NCBI GenBank assembly: GCA_020638465.1
Contig: JACKIM010000003.1
Location: 201,001 to 265,000 of the forward strand
Length of the DNA: 64,000 nt
Direction of reading: 5' to 3'
Origin: Geminicoccaceae bacterium
GTDB lineage: Bacteria; Pseudomonadota; Alphaproteobacteria; Geminicoccales; Geminicoccaceae
The translations under genes were made by a program, and so were the position numbers. The notes below the pieces were generated by a model. The model worked only from the letters and a program-made list of their open reading frames with translations. It made no database searches and was not told where the DNA came from. This document shows positions 16,021-24,575 of the stretch, piece by piece; the first letter of the stretch is position 1; each line of letters begins with the position of its first letter.

Positions 16021-16052
16021 CCGAAAACAACAACAATGGGCGCTGTTTTCGG
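16021..16052. promoter_or_regulatory. Candidate ParA autoregulatory operator
   Basis: CCGAAAACA (16021-16029) and TGTTTTCGG (16044-16052) form a perfect 9-base inverted repeat with a 14-base spacer. It lies about 63 bases upstream of the parA start. A second short inverted repeat, TTGTC-N5-GACAA, lies near 15986-16000. ParA proteins with an N-terminal HTH commonly bind such repeats at their own promoter; that this one does so is inference. Confidence 0.45.
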
Positions 16053-16205
16053 AAAATGATAAAACGTGCTGGCAAGGCAACAGCATGCAACGGCCCGATC
16101 CGGGAAACCGGATCAGCGCCGGAATGCAGCGCACAACGGCATATTGATCTCAGCAATGCGCGAACGCGATGAGGATCATGGTACGGACAGGAACTGCCCG
16201 GCATC

Positions 16206-16236
16206 GGGACAAAATCCCGGGCGCGACAAAATCCCG
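16206..16236. repeat. Iteron-like repeats upstream of parA
   Basis: GGGACAAAATCCCG (16206-16219) and GCGACAAAATCCCG (16223-16236) share the frame GnGACnnnATCCCG with the origin iterons (for example GCGACCATATCCCG). They have the same orientation and lie 17 bases apart. They mark the far side of the parA-parB-repA cassette. Confidence 0.5.
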
Positions 16237-16253
16237 AATCTAACTATCCGAAA

Positions 16254-17240
16254 TTAAAGCATTCCTCGCGCGCGATACCATGCGGCCGTCTGCTCAAGGC
16301 CGTCGCGCATGCCGATCTTCGGCACATAGCCGAGCTCGTTGCGGGCCTTGCCGATGTCGTAACGGCGGTTGTTGATGAAGAAATCCACCCGGCGCCGGTA
16401 GATCGGCGGGTTGATGCCGAATGGCCGACAGATGATCTCGCAGAGATGCCCGAGCAGCCGAACCGGTTGTGCGGGGATCCTGATGGTCTTCTGATCCTTC
16501 CGCTCCAGCACATCGGCAAGCGTTGCGATCAACTCGTTGAGGGACGGTTGCTCCGCACCGCCGATGATATAGGCCTCGCCGGCCTTGCCGTGGCCGGTCG
16601 CCGCCAGCAGGAAAGCCTGAGCAAGGTCATCGACATGCACAAGATGATACCCCGCGCTGCCATCGCCGAGCATGACCAGGCGCCGTTTCCCGGCCATCCT
16701 GAACAACTTGAGAAGCCGGGTGTCGCCGGGACCGTAGATCGGTGTCGGTCGGAGGACGACCGTATCCACGCCGATCTCGCGGCCATACACACGGGCGATG
16801 CGGTCGCCTTCGGCCTTGGTGACCTCGTAGATGCCATCGGGAATGACGGGAGAGGCTTCAGTGGCCGGGGCGCCGGTGACGTTGCCGTGGATCCCGACCG
16901 TGCTGCAATGGACGACCCGGCGAACGCGGTGTCGCTTTGCTGCATCCAGCAACAGTCTCACTGCGTCGACATTGATCTGACGGTAACGATCGTCGGAAAG
17001 ATTGGGCTCCCGGAAAGTGCCCGCGATTCCGAGGGCGCAGTCGACGCCGTCGACGGCCTTGTCCATCACCGCCGGATCGGTGATATCGCCGGTCACGATG
17101 TCGGTCACGCCGCCCAAGCCCACGGCGGCGAGCTTTGAGGGATCGCGAACGAGGACGCGCACATCATGCCCGTCGCCGATCAGCTTCCGTGCTACCGCCG
17201 AGCCCACGAAGCCGGTGGCGCCGGTGACGAGAACTTTCAT
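16254..17240 (-). CDS. NAD(P)-dependent epimerase/dehydratase (extended SDR, HpnA-like)
   Basis: A 328-residue extended short-chain dehydrogenase with the Rossmann motif GATGFVGSAVARKL at its N-terminus, HCSTVGIHG on the fourth strand, the YxxxK catalytic pair in YEVTKAEGD, and RPTPIYGPGD. Members epimerise, dehydrate or reduce nucleotide sugars or related substrates. ATG 17240 is preceded by AGAGG; a start at 17258 would add six residues. It lies downstream of a hexapeptide acyltransferase on the same strand, with a strong hairpin in between, which suggests sugar or lipid modification for the cell surface. The exact substrate is unknown. Confidence 0.85.
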   Translation of the reverse strand: MKVLVTGATGFVGSAVARKLIGDGHDVRVLVRDPSKLAAVGLGGVTDIVTGDITDPAVMDKAVDGVDCALGIAGTFREPNLSDDRYRQINVDAVRLLLDAAKRHRVRRVVHCSTVGIHGNVTGAPATEASPVIPDGIYEVTKAEGDRIARVYGREIGVDTVVLRPTPIYGPGDTRLLKLFRMAGKRRLVMLGDGSAGYHLVHVDDLAQAFLLAATGHGKAGEAYIIGGAEQPSLNELIATLADVLERKDQKTIRIPAQPVRLLGHLCEIICRPFGINPPIYRRRVDFFINNRRYDIGKARNELGYVPKIGMRDGLEQTAAWYRARGML

Positions 17241-17268
17241 CCGGACCTCTTCTGTCATGTCATTGCCT

Positions 17269-17310
17269 GCACATGGAAGGGAAGGGGAGTTCGGCTTCCC
17301 TTCCATGTGC
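17269..17310. repeat. Strong intercistronic hairpin (16-bp stem)
   Basis: GCACATGGAAGGGAAG (17269-17284) pairs perfectly with CTTCCCTTCCATGTGC (17295-17310) across a 10-base loop. It lies between the acyltransferase stop (17316) and the epimerase start (17240). No T-tract follows, so it may act as an mRNA-stabilising or attenuating structure and not as a plain terminator. Confidence 0.65.
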
Positions 17311-17315
17311 GCCCG

Positions 17316-18110
17316 CTACATCCTGCGCGTGCGAAGCACCCGGGCAGGATTGCCAGCTGCGACGGAATAGGGCGGAATGCTCCTGTTGACAACGCTTCCG
17401 GCACCAATGACTGCGGCCTCGCCGATTTCGGCGCCGTCGAGCACGATGCAACCCATGCCGAACAGGCAACGGTCATGGATCCGGATCGGCCCCCTGGTGA
17501 AGCGCGCCTGGGCCCTTTGAGCCTGGTCGCCATCGGCGTCCTGTGGCGTGTCGTCGGCGTCGATCTGGAAAACGCCGCCACTGATCTTTGCTCCACCTCC
17601 GATGACGACTTCCTTGCCGATATAGGTGCCACCCTGGGAATGAACGATGCTCGAACTGCCGATGTCGCTATCGTCGCCGATATGCACCGGGCCGATCTTG
17701 GCCTGCACCATCACATCTCGGCTCAGGATGACCCGGGCGCCGATGACCACGCCTTCATGGCCGGCACCGCGCCCGTCGATGACGCATCCGTCGTCGAGAA
17801 TGGTCTGGTCGCCGATCGATATGGACCGGCCATTGCGAATCACGAGGTCGCAGCCGAAAATCACGCCCCGCCCGCAATGTCTGAACAGCCTGGGATAGAA
17901 GATCCTGCGCAGGCCGAACCCCAGAGCGCCGGGGAGGCGGCCGAATAGCGTTGTGATGACCTCATGGATCAGGAGATCCCGATAGCTCGCGTCAACTCCC
18001 ACCACCAGATCGGCGTAACGACGCAATGTCGACTTGTTTCCATCGAAAAGCTTGCCGCGTATGAATTCCTGCTCTTCGAGGGGCGATATTTCGGGGTCCG
18101 GTCCGGTCAT
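17316..18110 (-). CDS. Hexapeptide-repeat acyltransferase (LbH fold)
   Basis: This 264-residue protein has the left-handed beta-helix repeats of acyl/acetyltransferases: VIFGCDLVIRNGRSISIGDQTILDDGCVIDG, VVIGARVILSRDVMV, VHIGDDSDIGSSSIVHS, and the ending IGAGSVVNRSIPPYSVAAGNPARVLR. This ending is the hallmark of WcaF/VatB/LacA-type O-acetyltransferases. The N-terminal helical part (RRYADLVVGVDASYRDLLIHEVITTLFG) is longer than usual. It probably acylates a surface sugar using an acyl-CoA. It is divergent from the methyltransferase gene and upstream of the epimerase. Confidence 0.88.
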   Translation of the reverse strand: MTGPDPEISPLEEQEFIRGKLFDGNKSTLRRYADLVVGVDASYRDLLIHEVITTLFGRLPGALGFGLRRIFYPRLFRHCGRGVIFGCDLVIRNGRSISIGDQTILDDGCVIDGRGAGHEGVVIGARVILSRDVMVQAKIGPVHIGDDSDIGSSSIVHSQGGTYIGKEVVIGGGAKISGGVFQIDADDTPQDADGDQAQRAQARFTRGPIRIHDRCLFGMGCIVLDGAEIGEAAVIGAGSVVNRSIPPYSVAAGNPARVLRTRRM

Positions 18111-18556
18111 AAGGGGCGTCGATCTCCATGCTGTCGGTCGCAGGGCCTTTCATCTCCCGATGACGGATATCATTTTGATCAATCTTCAGCTGAACAAGAG
18201 AAGAAAAATACACGCACAGATAGACAAAGGCCGATTTGACAACTAGTACCCACCCGACCTCCGCGCAATAGGGCGCGACATACGTGGTTGTGCGCAGGGG
18301 AATTTGCCGCAAGATTCGCCATGTTTGATTCTTGCGCCGGATAGGCTACCTGAGGGGCCACCATTCCCCGAATTGGCAAGGTGCAGATGTGGAATTTCGC
18401 TTCAGGCAGGATGAGCGGCGCTAATGTTCGCCTTTGCATACCTGGCGTGCCGATACGGGAGGCATATGCCGTTGCGCTCGAAGGGGTCGGCGCGCATTGT
18501 GCGGTGCGCCATGGCGAAAAACACGACCTTCCCACGACAGCCGAAGTGAGCGACAC
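18111..18556. other. Divergent intergenic region (acyltransferase / methyltransferase)
   Basis: No supported gene in this 446-base stretch. It is AT-richer around 18165-18250 and would hold the two divergent promoters of the glycan cluster. Short open frames on both strands give no protein-like sequence. Confidence 0.5.
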
Positions 18557-19366
18557 ATGAACCAGGCGGCTTCGCTATCCGCGCATCACCTGCAGGCAGA
18601 TCGCAAGTCCAATGCCGCAGCCAGGGTCGACGAACTGGCCAACATGGAGCTTGCCGCATGGTCCGAGCCGTTCGACTCCTTCTGGGAGGGGCCGGAGCAC
18701 GACTTCGAGAGCGGGTATGGCAAGTTCTACCAGTTCTACAAGGTGAACTACCTGCCGCATGTGCCGGACAACCGGGACGCGCGCATTCTCGTGATTTCGT
18801 GCGGACCCGGCTATTTTGTCGAGATGCTGGCGAAGAACGGCTATCGGGATGTCGTCGGCATCGATTCCTTCGAGTCGAAGGTCGCGCATGCGCGGACCCA
18901 CGATCTCGACTGCCGGCTTGAACGGGCGTTCCCCTTCGTCGCCCGGCATGAAGCCCATTTTGACGTCATCGTGTGCGAGCAGGAACTCAACCATCTCACC
19001 AAGGACGAGATGCGGGGCTTCCTCGAACTGGTCTACCGCGCGCTCAAGCCCGGCGGCCGCCTCATCTGCCACGGTCTCAACGGCGCCAATCCGATCACCG
19101 GACCCGAGGCGCTCGCGCAGAACATCGATCACTTCAACACGTTCACGGAATATTCGCTCCGCCAGATGCTGGATGGGGCGGGCTTCAAGGGGAGCAAGGT
19201 CTTTCCCCTGCACCTGTATGTTTTCTACAGGAACCCGATGAACTATGTCGCGTGGGGAATTTCCTCGGTCTTCCACATGTTCTTCAGGGCCTGCTTCGTT
19301 CTCTATGGAAAGCACAACAAGCTGTTCACCAAGAAGATCGCCGCTCATGCCGACAAGCCGGCGTGA
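18557..19366 (+). CDS. Class I SAM-dependent methyltransferase
   Basis: A 269-residue cytoplasmic enzyme. The SAM-binding core is visible: ILVISCGPGYFVEMLAKNG (motif I), VVGIDSFESKVAHARTH (motif II), FDVIVCEQELNHLTKDEM and LKPGGRLICHGLNGANP. A hydrophobic C-terminal stretch (YVAWGISSVFHMFFRACFVL) may touch the membrane, as in lipid or glycolipid methyltransferases. The start at ATG 18557 is the first in a protein-like frame. It heads a plus-strand run of glycan or lipid genes up to 24.4 kb. The acceptor is unknown. Confidence 0.85.
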   Translation: MNQAASLSAHHLQADRKSNAAARVDELANMELAAWSEPFDSFWEGPEHDFESGYGKFYQFYKVNYLPHVPDNRDARILVISCGPGYFVEMLAKNGYRDVVGIDSFESKVAHARTHDLDCRLERAFPFVARHEAHFDVIVCEQELNHLTKDEMRGFLELVYRALKPGGRLICHGLNGANPITGPEALAQNIDHFNTFTEYSLRQMLDGAGFKGSKVFPLHLYVFYRNPMNYVAWGISSVFHMFFRACFVLYGKHNKLFTKKIAAHADKPA

Positions 19367-19472
19367 CCCGGGATTGCGGCGATGCCACAGCACCAGCCAT
19401 CGGTCGCCATCCGATTGAACGCAGGATCGGGTCCTTCCCAGCCATGACTGAATCGACCGGGCCATCATCCCA

Positions 19473-21212
19473 GTGAAACGCCAAGTTGAACACCTGGAAG
19501 GTGAGAAATTCGACCTCGTCGTCATCGGTGGCGGTATCTTCGGTGCCTGTGTGGCATGGGACGCGGTTCTTCGTGGCATGCGGGTGGCCATGGTCGAAAG
19601 GCAGGATTTCGGCGGCCAGACATCCGCGAACTGCTTCAAGATGGTGCACGGCGGCATTCGCTACATGCAGCATGCGGACATCGTCCGCATTCGTGAATCC
19701 TGCCATGAGCGGCGTGCGCTGCTGCGGATCGCGCCGCATCTGGTTCAGCCTCTACCGATAGCGATACCCACATACGGGCATGGAATGAATGGCAAGCTGC
19801 TTCTGGCTGCCGGCATGTGGGGATATGACCTGCTCACCTGCGATCGCAACCGGGGGATTGCCGACCCCGGGCGTCATGTTCCCTTCGGGTATTTTCTATC
19901 CCGCGATGACATTCTCAAGTCCTTTCCCGATCTGCACGGGGATGGGCTGACCGGTGCGGCGGTGTTTCACGACGCGCAAATGTACAGTCCGGCGCGGCTG
20001 GTGCTTGCGTTCATCCGATCGGCGGTCGATCGCGGCGTGGTTGCGTGCAACTATGTCGAAGCGGGCGATCTCGTCGTGGAGAATGGACGGGTCCGTGGCC
20101 TGAACTGCCGCGATCTCCTTTGCGGCGAGTCGTTCACGATTCATGCCGATGCGGTGATCAATGCCACTGGTGGATATTCGGAAAGCCTGTTCCGCCGCTG
20201 GTTCGAGCCCGACCGTACGGGGAAGAGGACCTATTCCCGCGATGCCTGTTTCGTCGTCGATCGCCGCTTCGAATCGCCGATGGCCATAGCGCTCATGGGG
20301 CAGAGCCGGGACAGCGATGCGGTCCTGGCGCGCGAGGGGCGTCACCTTTTCATCTCTCCGTGGCGCGATGCCTCGCTGATCGGGGTCTGGCACAAGGTCC
20401 ACGAGGGCGACCCACGGGATTTGCAGGTCGAAGACCGCGAAATCGAAACCTTCATCGACGAAATCAATGGCACGTATACCGGTCTGGACATCAGGCCGGA
20501 CGAGGTGAGGCTCTGGCATTCCGGGTTGCTTCCCTTCGGCGATGCCAGGGACAGCGGCCGGGAACTCAGTTACGGCAAGCGTTCCATCTTCATCGATCAC
20601 GGGCGCGAGCACGGTATTGGCGGGCTGGTGTCGGTGATCGGCATTCGCTACACCATGGGCAGGGGGGATGCGGCCCGTGCGGTGGACATGCTGCTGGCCG
20701 GTCAGGGTAAACGGACGCATCGGCCGGCAACCGACCGAATCGCCATTCACGGGGGGGAGGTCGAGGTGTTCGAGGATCTCGTCACGGAAATTCACCGCAG
20801 TGATGGCCTCCCTTCGGGCGGTGCGGTCGCGCGCGCGCTCGCCCACAATCATGGTTCGGCCTATCGCGGCGTGCTCGCCCACGCACGGAACACTCCTGCG
20901 ATGCTGCAGCCGATCACCGGTACGGACGTCCTCGGCGTCGAGGTGCTGCATGCCATTCGCGACGAGATGGCCGTCAACCTGGCGGATATCGTTTTTCGTC
21001 GAACGGATCTTGCAACCGCAGGTCATCCGGGAGACGAGGCCCTTCGCATGGCGGCGGTCATCGCCGGACGAGAACTCGGCTGGAATGACGGGAAGGTACA
21101 AGAAGAGATTGATGGAGTCATGGATTGCTTCCCCGGATTTCCGAGAAGTTCGGGCCGTTTCCCCTCCGATCCATTGAATGCAGAGCTGACTCATGAAGAT
21201 TCTGTTCTGTAA
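19473..21212 (+). CDS. FAD-dependent glycerol-3-phosphate dehydrogenase-like protein (GlpD family)
   Basis: This 579-residue flavoprotein has the FAD motif VVIGGGIFGACVAWDAVLRG, followed by VAMVERQDFGGQTSANCFKMVHGGIRYMQ, the GlpD signature around the flavin. A GlpD-like C-terminal helical region (ALRMAAVIAGRELGWNDGKVQEEIDGV) follows. GlpD oxidises glycerol-3-phosphate to dihydroxyacetone phosphate at the membrane. It lies among methyltransferase, glycosyltransferase and sulfotransferase genes and overlaps the next gene by 20 bases, so it may act on a precursor or intermediate of that pathway. The start is a GTG at 19473 without an obvious ribosome binding site; there is no ATG nearby in frame. 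Confidence 0.82.
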   Translation: MKRQVEHLEGEKFDLVVIGGGIFGACVAWDAVLRGMRVAMVERQDFGGQTSANCFKMVHGGIRYMQHADIVRIRESCHERRALLRIAPHLVQPLPIAIPTYGHGMNGKLLLAAGMWGYDLLTCDRNRGIADPGRHVPFGYFLSRDDILKSFPDLHGDGLTGAAVFHDAQMYSPARLVLAFIRSAVDRGVVACNYVEAGDLVVENGRVRGLNCRDLLCGESFTIHADAVINATGGYSESLFRRWFEPDRTGKRTYSRDACFVVDRRFESPMAIALMGQSRDSDAVLAREGRHLFISPWRDASLIGVWHKVHEGDPRDLQVEDREIETFIDEINGTYTGLDIRPDEVRLWHSGLLPFGDARDSGRELSYGKRSIFIDHGREHGIGGLVSVIGIRYTMGRGDAARAVDMLLAGQGKRTHRPATDRIAIHGGEVEVFEDLVTEIHRSDGLPSGGAVARALAHNHGSAYRGVLAHARNTPAMLQPITGTDVLGVEVLHAIRDEMAVNLADIVFRRTDLATAGHPGDEALRMAAVIAGRELGWNDGKVQEEIDGVMDCFPGFPRSSGRFPSDPLNAELTHEDSVL

Positions 21213-22344
21213 TTATGAATACCCTCCTTTAGGTGGAGGTGGCGGGGTCATCAATGCACTGCTCGCCGAAGAGCTGGCCAAGCGGCACGACGTCTCGGTG
21301 ATCACTTCGCGGTGCCTCGACCTGTCGCCGGAGGAGACCCGGAACGGCGTGCGCATCATGCGCGTCCCGGTCCCCTTCAGGAGACATATGGCTGCGGCAA
21401 ATATTCCTTCGCTCGTGGCATTCGTTGCCCAGGGCATCCGGTATGGCCGCGATATCGTGCGCAGGGAACGCCCCGACATCATCAACACCCATTTTGCCCT
21501 GCCTTCGGGACCTGTTGGCGACGTTCTCGCGCAGGAGATCGGTTGCCCCAACATACTTTCCGTTCACGGCGGCGATCTCTATGATCCCAGCCGCTGGACC
21601 TCACCGCACAAGCACTGGTTACTGCGCAAATGGATCGCCCACCTGATGCGCAAGGCTGATCGTGTCGTCGGACAGTCCGCGGACACCGTGCGGCGTGCCC
21701 ATACCTATTACGTTCCCGGATTGAAGACCGACCAGATCCCCCTGGGAATTGCACGACCGCCGCGGATCGACGCCGATCGCAAGGATTGGGGTTTCGGTGA
21801 CGAGGATGTCATCCTGGTCACGGTCGGACGACTCGTTGGACGCAAGTCGATCGATCAGCTCATCGAAATGATGCCGCACCTGCCCGAAGGCGTGCGCCTG
21901 ATGATTGTCGGCGATGGCCCGATGCGGCCCGAGCTCCAGGCACTGAGCGAGAGCCTCGGCATCAATCATCGGGTTCGTTTCATGGGGTCGGTGAGCGAAC
22001 TGGACAAGTTCCGTCTCCTGAAGGTTTCCGACGTCTTCGTTTCGACAAGCCAGCATGAGGGGTTCGGTCTCGTTTTCCTCGAGGCGATGGCATCGAACCT
22101 GCCGGTTGTATCGTACGACAAGGGAGGACAGACGGACTTCCTTGAAGACGGGGTCACGGGCCGGCTGATCCGTGTCGGGCAGCGCGAGACCTTCAAGAAG
22201 GCACTGCTGGACCTGCTGGCCGATCCCGGGCGATACAAGGCGATGGCCCGCCGCAATCAGGAGATTGTCGAGGCCTTCTACATCGAGCACTGTGCACGGC
22301 AATATGAAGAACTCTTCGAGGCGACACTCGAAGGCAGACAGTAA
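21193..22344 (+). CDS. Glycosyltransferase family 4
   Basis: A 383-residue GT-B glycosyltransferase. The N-terminal domain opens with KILFCNYEYPPLGGGGGVI and the donor-binding domain has VTVGRLVGRKSIDQLIEM and the ExxxxxxxE motif in EGFGLVFLEAMASNLPVV. Such retaining enzymes transfer sugars from nucleotide donors to lipid or glycan acceptors at the inner face of the membrane. It begins inside the end of the GlpD-like gene (20-base overlap), showing a common transcript. Donor and acceptor cannot be read from sequence. Confidence 0.92.
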   Translation: MKILFCNYEYPPLGGGGGVINALLAEELAKRHDVSVITSRCLDLSPEETRNGVRIMRVPVPFRRHMAAANIPSLVAFVAQGIRYGRDIVRRERPDIINTHFALPSGPVGDVLAQEIGCPNILSVHGGDLYDPSRWTSPHKHWLLRKWIAHLMRKADRVVGQSADTVRRAHTYYVPGLKTDQIPLGIARPPRIDADRKDWGFGDEDVILVTVGRLVGRKSIDQLIEMMPHLPEGVRLMIVGDGPMRPELQALSESLGINHRVRFMGSVSELDKFRLLKVSDVFVSTSQHEGFGLVFLEAMASNLPVVSYDKGGQTDFLEDGVTGRLIRVGQRETFKKALLDLLADPGRYKAMARRNQEIVEAFYIEHCARQYEELFEATLEGRQ

Positions 22345-22539
22345 TGGCGCATTGCTGCGTTTCATGTATATCCACCGTGCAGGGGCGCGCGAATGCCGGC
22401 TCGGCAAGTCGAGGTTGCGCTTCAGGTGGCAGGATTGATTCTTTTTCCACCATCTTCATCCTTCGGTTCCGATTGCGGTTCGAACGCGCCAATCGCAATT
22501 GTCGTTGACACAATATCCAAATCCGCCCGGTCCTGAGAA

Positions 22540-23430
22540 ATGCCCCAGAAGAACAATGTCGACTTCATCTATATTGGCGGTCCGCGGTGCGGATCGACAT
22601 GGCTGGCCGCAATTCTGGCCGATCATCCCGGCATTTTCGTGCCACCGAGCAAGGAAGTCCATTTCTTCAACGACAGGATGCCTTATGACTTCGAGTATCG
22701 TTATCCCCATGGGATAGAATACTATCGCGAATTCTTTGCAGATGCCAAAGAGGGTCAGAAGATCGGGGATCTTTCACCTTTCTATTTTCTCGATCCGAAT
22801 GCGGCGTGGCGCATCCATCATCACTTTCCCCATGTGAAGCTGATCGCCTTTTTGCGCGATCCTGTTGACATGCTCTATTCCCTCTATCTCCTGCTGCGGC
22901 AACGCGAAAGACGCGAGGCGACGTTCGAGCGCGAACTGGAAGTGCATCCGGAGCTCATCGACCTGTGCCGCTACGACCGGCTATTGCAGCCCTTCCACGA
23001 TCTTTTCGACGCGGAGAATATCCTCGTCCTGATTCAAGATGACATCAAGGCCGACCCGAAGGCCGTTGCCCGCCGGGTCTATGACTTTCTCGGCGTCGAT
23101 CCGCAGTTCGACCCGCCCTCGCTCGACAAGGCCTTCAATCTTGCCGTGGAGACGAAGCCGACGGCCGTAGGCCAGTCACGGGGGCTCGCGATCCGGTTGT
23201 TGAACCGGCCATTCCTGCGACCCGTGAAGGACTGGCTCGTCAAGCGTGGCGCGAAAGATATTCGCCGCTTCCATCAGGAAGAGCAGTTCAGCGACCAGCG
23301 CTATCGCGGACCGTCACCGGAAATCCGCGCCCAGTTGGGCACATTTCTCCAGCCCGACCTTGAGCGGCTGGAACGGAGAATCGGCCGGGATCTCGGCAAC
23401 TGGCGAACCTACCGAAAGCGGGAGGCGTGA
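22540..23430 (+). CDS. Sulfotransferase family protein
   Basis: This 296-residue protein has the PAPS-binding P-loop near the N-terminus (IGGPRCGSTWLAAIL, residues about 12-26) and the 3'-phosphate-binding stretch KLIAFLRDPVDMLYSLYL. Later FDAENILVLIQDDIKADPKAVARRVYDFLGVD matches heparan/deacetylase-type sulfotransferases. It transfers sulfate from PAPS to a hydroxyl or amine of a sugar or lipid. The start follows a 195-base gap after the glycosyltransferase. The flippase gene overlaps its stop by 4 bases. It is the strongest clue that the cluster product is sulfated. Confidence 0.9.
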   Translation: MPQKNNVDFIYIGGPRCGSTWLAAILADHPGIFVPPSKEVHFFNDRMPYDFEYRYPHGIEYYREFFADAKEGQKIGDLSPFYFLDPNAAWRIHHHFPHVKLIAFLRDPVDMLYSLYLLLRQRERREATFERELEVHPELIDLCRYDRLLQPFHDLFDAENILVLIQDDIKADPKAVARRVYDFLGVDPQFDPPSLDKAFNLAVETKPTAVGQSRGLAIRLLNRPFLRPVKDWLVKRGAKDIRRFHQEEQFSDQRYRGPSPEIRAQLGTFLQPDLERLERRIGRDLGNWRTYRKREA

Positions 23431-24365
23431 AACACGTCGTCCGGCTTGCCAAGCTGGCCCTTGCGGCGGCGATCATCCTGGTTCTTGTCCGCTCGCTCGA
23501 CCTGGGGGCGGCGTTGGAGGCGCTCAAGCATGCCTCGCCGGCATGGGTTGCGGCCGCTGTTGCCCTCAACGGGGCGGGGATCGTGTTTTCGGCGTTTCGC
23601 TGGCACCGGCTGGCACGGATCCTTGCTCCCGACATCAGGTATCCCGATGCGATCCGGTTCTACTGGATAGGCTCGTTCTTCAGCACAGTGCTGCCATCCA
23701 GCATAGGCGGCGACGCCGTGCGGACCGCGTTGGCCAGGAAAAGCGGCTCGGTCGAGGCGATCCTGACGAGCGTGGTGATGGAGCGGGCGACGGGCCTGCT
23801 GATGGTCATGGTCATCGGCGCTGTCGGTCTGCTGATCTTTCCCGGTGCCGACCAGCGCATACCGATGTATCACCTGCTCCTTGTGGTCCTCATCGCCGCG
23901 GCGGTCCTGGGCCCGGTGATGCTTTTCGCCGGTGCCGGCTGGCTCGATCGCCGCATCGGCAGCATGAGTGGCTCGAAACCCGTCGTGACGGCGATTCTCG
24001 CCAAGCTGGCCATGGTGGCGAGAAGTACGCTGGCCTATCGCCGGTCGCTTCCGGTCCTGCTTGAAACCTGTGGCCTGTCGCTGGTCTTCTACCTCCTCGT
24101 GTTCATGATGCAGGCGGCGTTCATCATGGCCGTCGGTGGCAATGTCAGCCCGATGGGAGTGCTGGTGGCCGCCCCCGTGGTGCTGCTGGTCTCGGCACTG
24201 CCGATCTCGATTAACGGCATCGGTGTCAGCGAGGGGGCCTTCGTCCTGTTCTACGCGCAAGTGGGTGTGGATCCGGATGCAGCTTTTGCGGCCGCGATCC
24301 TGCGGCGGATCGTCATCACTCTGGTCGCTTCCTTCGGAGCGTTCTTCTGGATTCGCCAAAAGTAG
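23427..24365 (+). CDS. Flippase-like membrane protein (lysylphosphatidylglycerol synthase TM region family)
   Basis: A 312-residue protein with about eight membrane segments, including FYWIGSFFSTVLPSSIGGDAVR, the conserved GGDxxR segment of the AglD/LPG_synthase_TM (UPF0104) family, and LPISINGIGVSEGAFVLFY near the C-terminus. Members are integral membrane proteins proposed to move or modify lipid-linked substrates. The GTG start overlaps the TGA of the sulfotransferase gene (GTGA), so the two are translationally coupled. It closes the glycan or lipid run. Confidence 0.87.
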   Translation: MKHVVRLAKLALAAAIILVLVRSLDLGAALEALKHASPAWVAAAVALNGAGIVFSAFRWHRLARILAPDIRYPDAIRFYWIGSFFSTVLPSSIGGDAVRTALARKSGSVEAILTSVVMERATGLLMVMVIGAVGLLIFPGADQRIPMYHLLLVVLIAAAVLGPVMLFAGAGWLDRRIGSMSGSKPVVTAILAKLAMVARSTLAYRRSLPVLLETCGLSLVFYLLVFMMQAAFIMAVGGNVSPMGVLVAAPVVLLVSALPISINGIGVSEGAFVLFYAQVGVDPDAAFAAAILRRIVITLVASFGAFFWIRQK

Positions 24366-24575
24366 CATTCCTCCCTTCAAGCCCATTCCCGCATGTGCGG
24401 ACATGAGCCGGGTGATGACAACCTCAAGTGAAGATGTTCCTGAGAGGCGGGAGGAAGCGGTCGTGCGGTCCGCGGATCGCCATCGGCAGCGACCGATGAA
24501 CGGACAGGTTCAAAAACGCCCGTTGCGCCACTATTCTCGGCGCACCGGCGAGATCGGCACCCGCCGGATAATCAC

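Noticed and set aside
14687..16147. A 486-codon open frame on the plus strand
   Set aside because: Antisense to parA, which has clear ATPase motifs.
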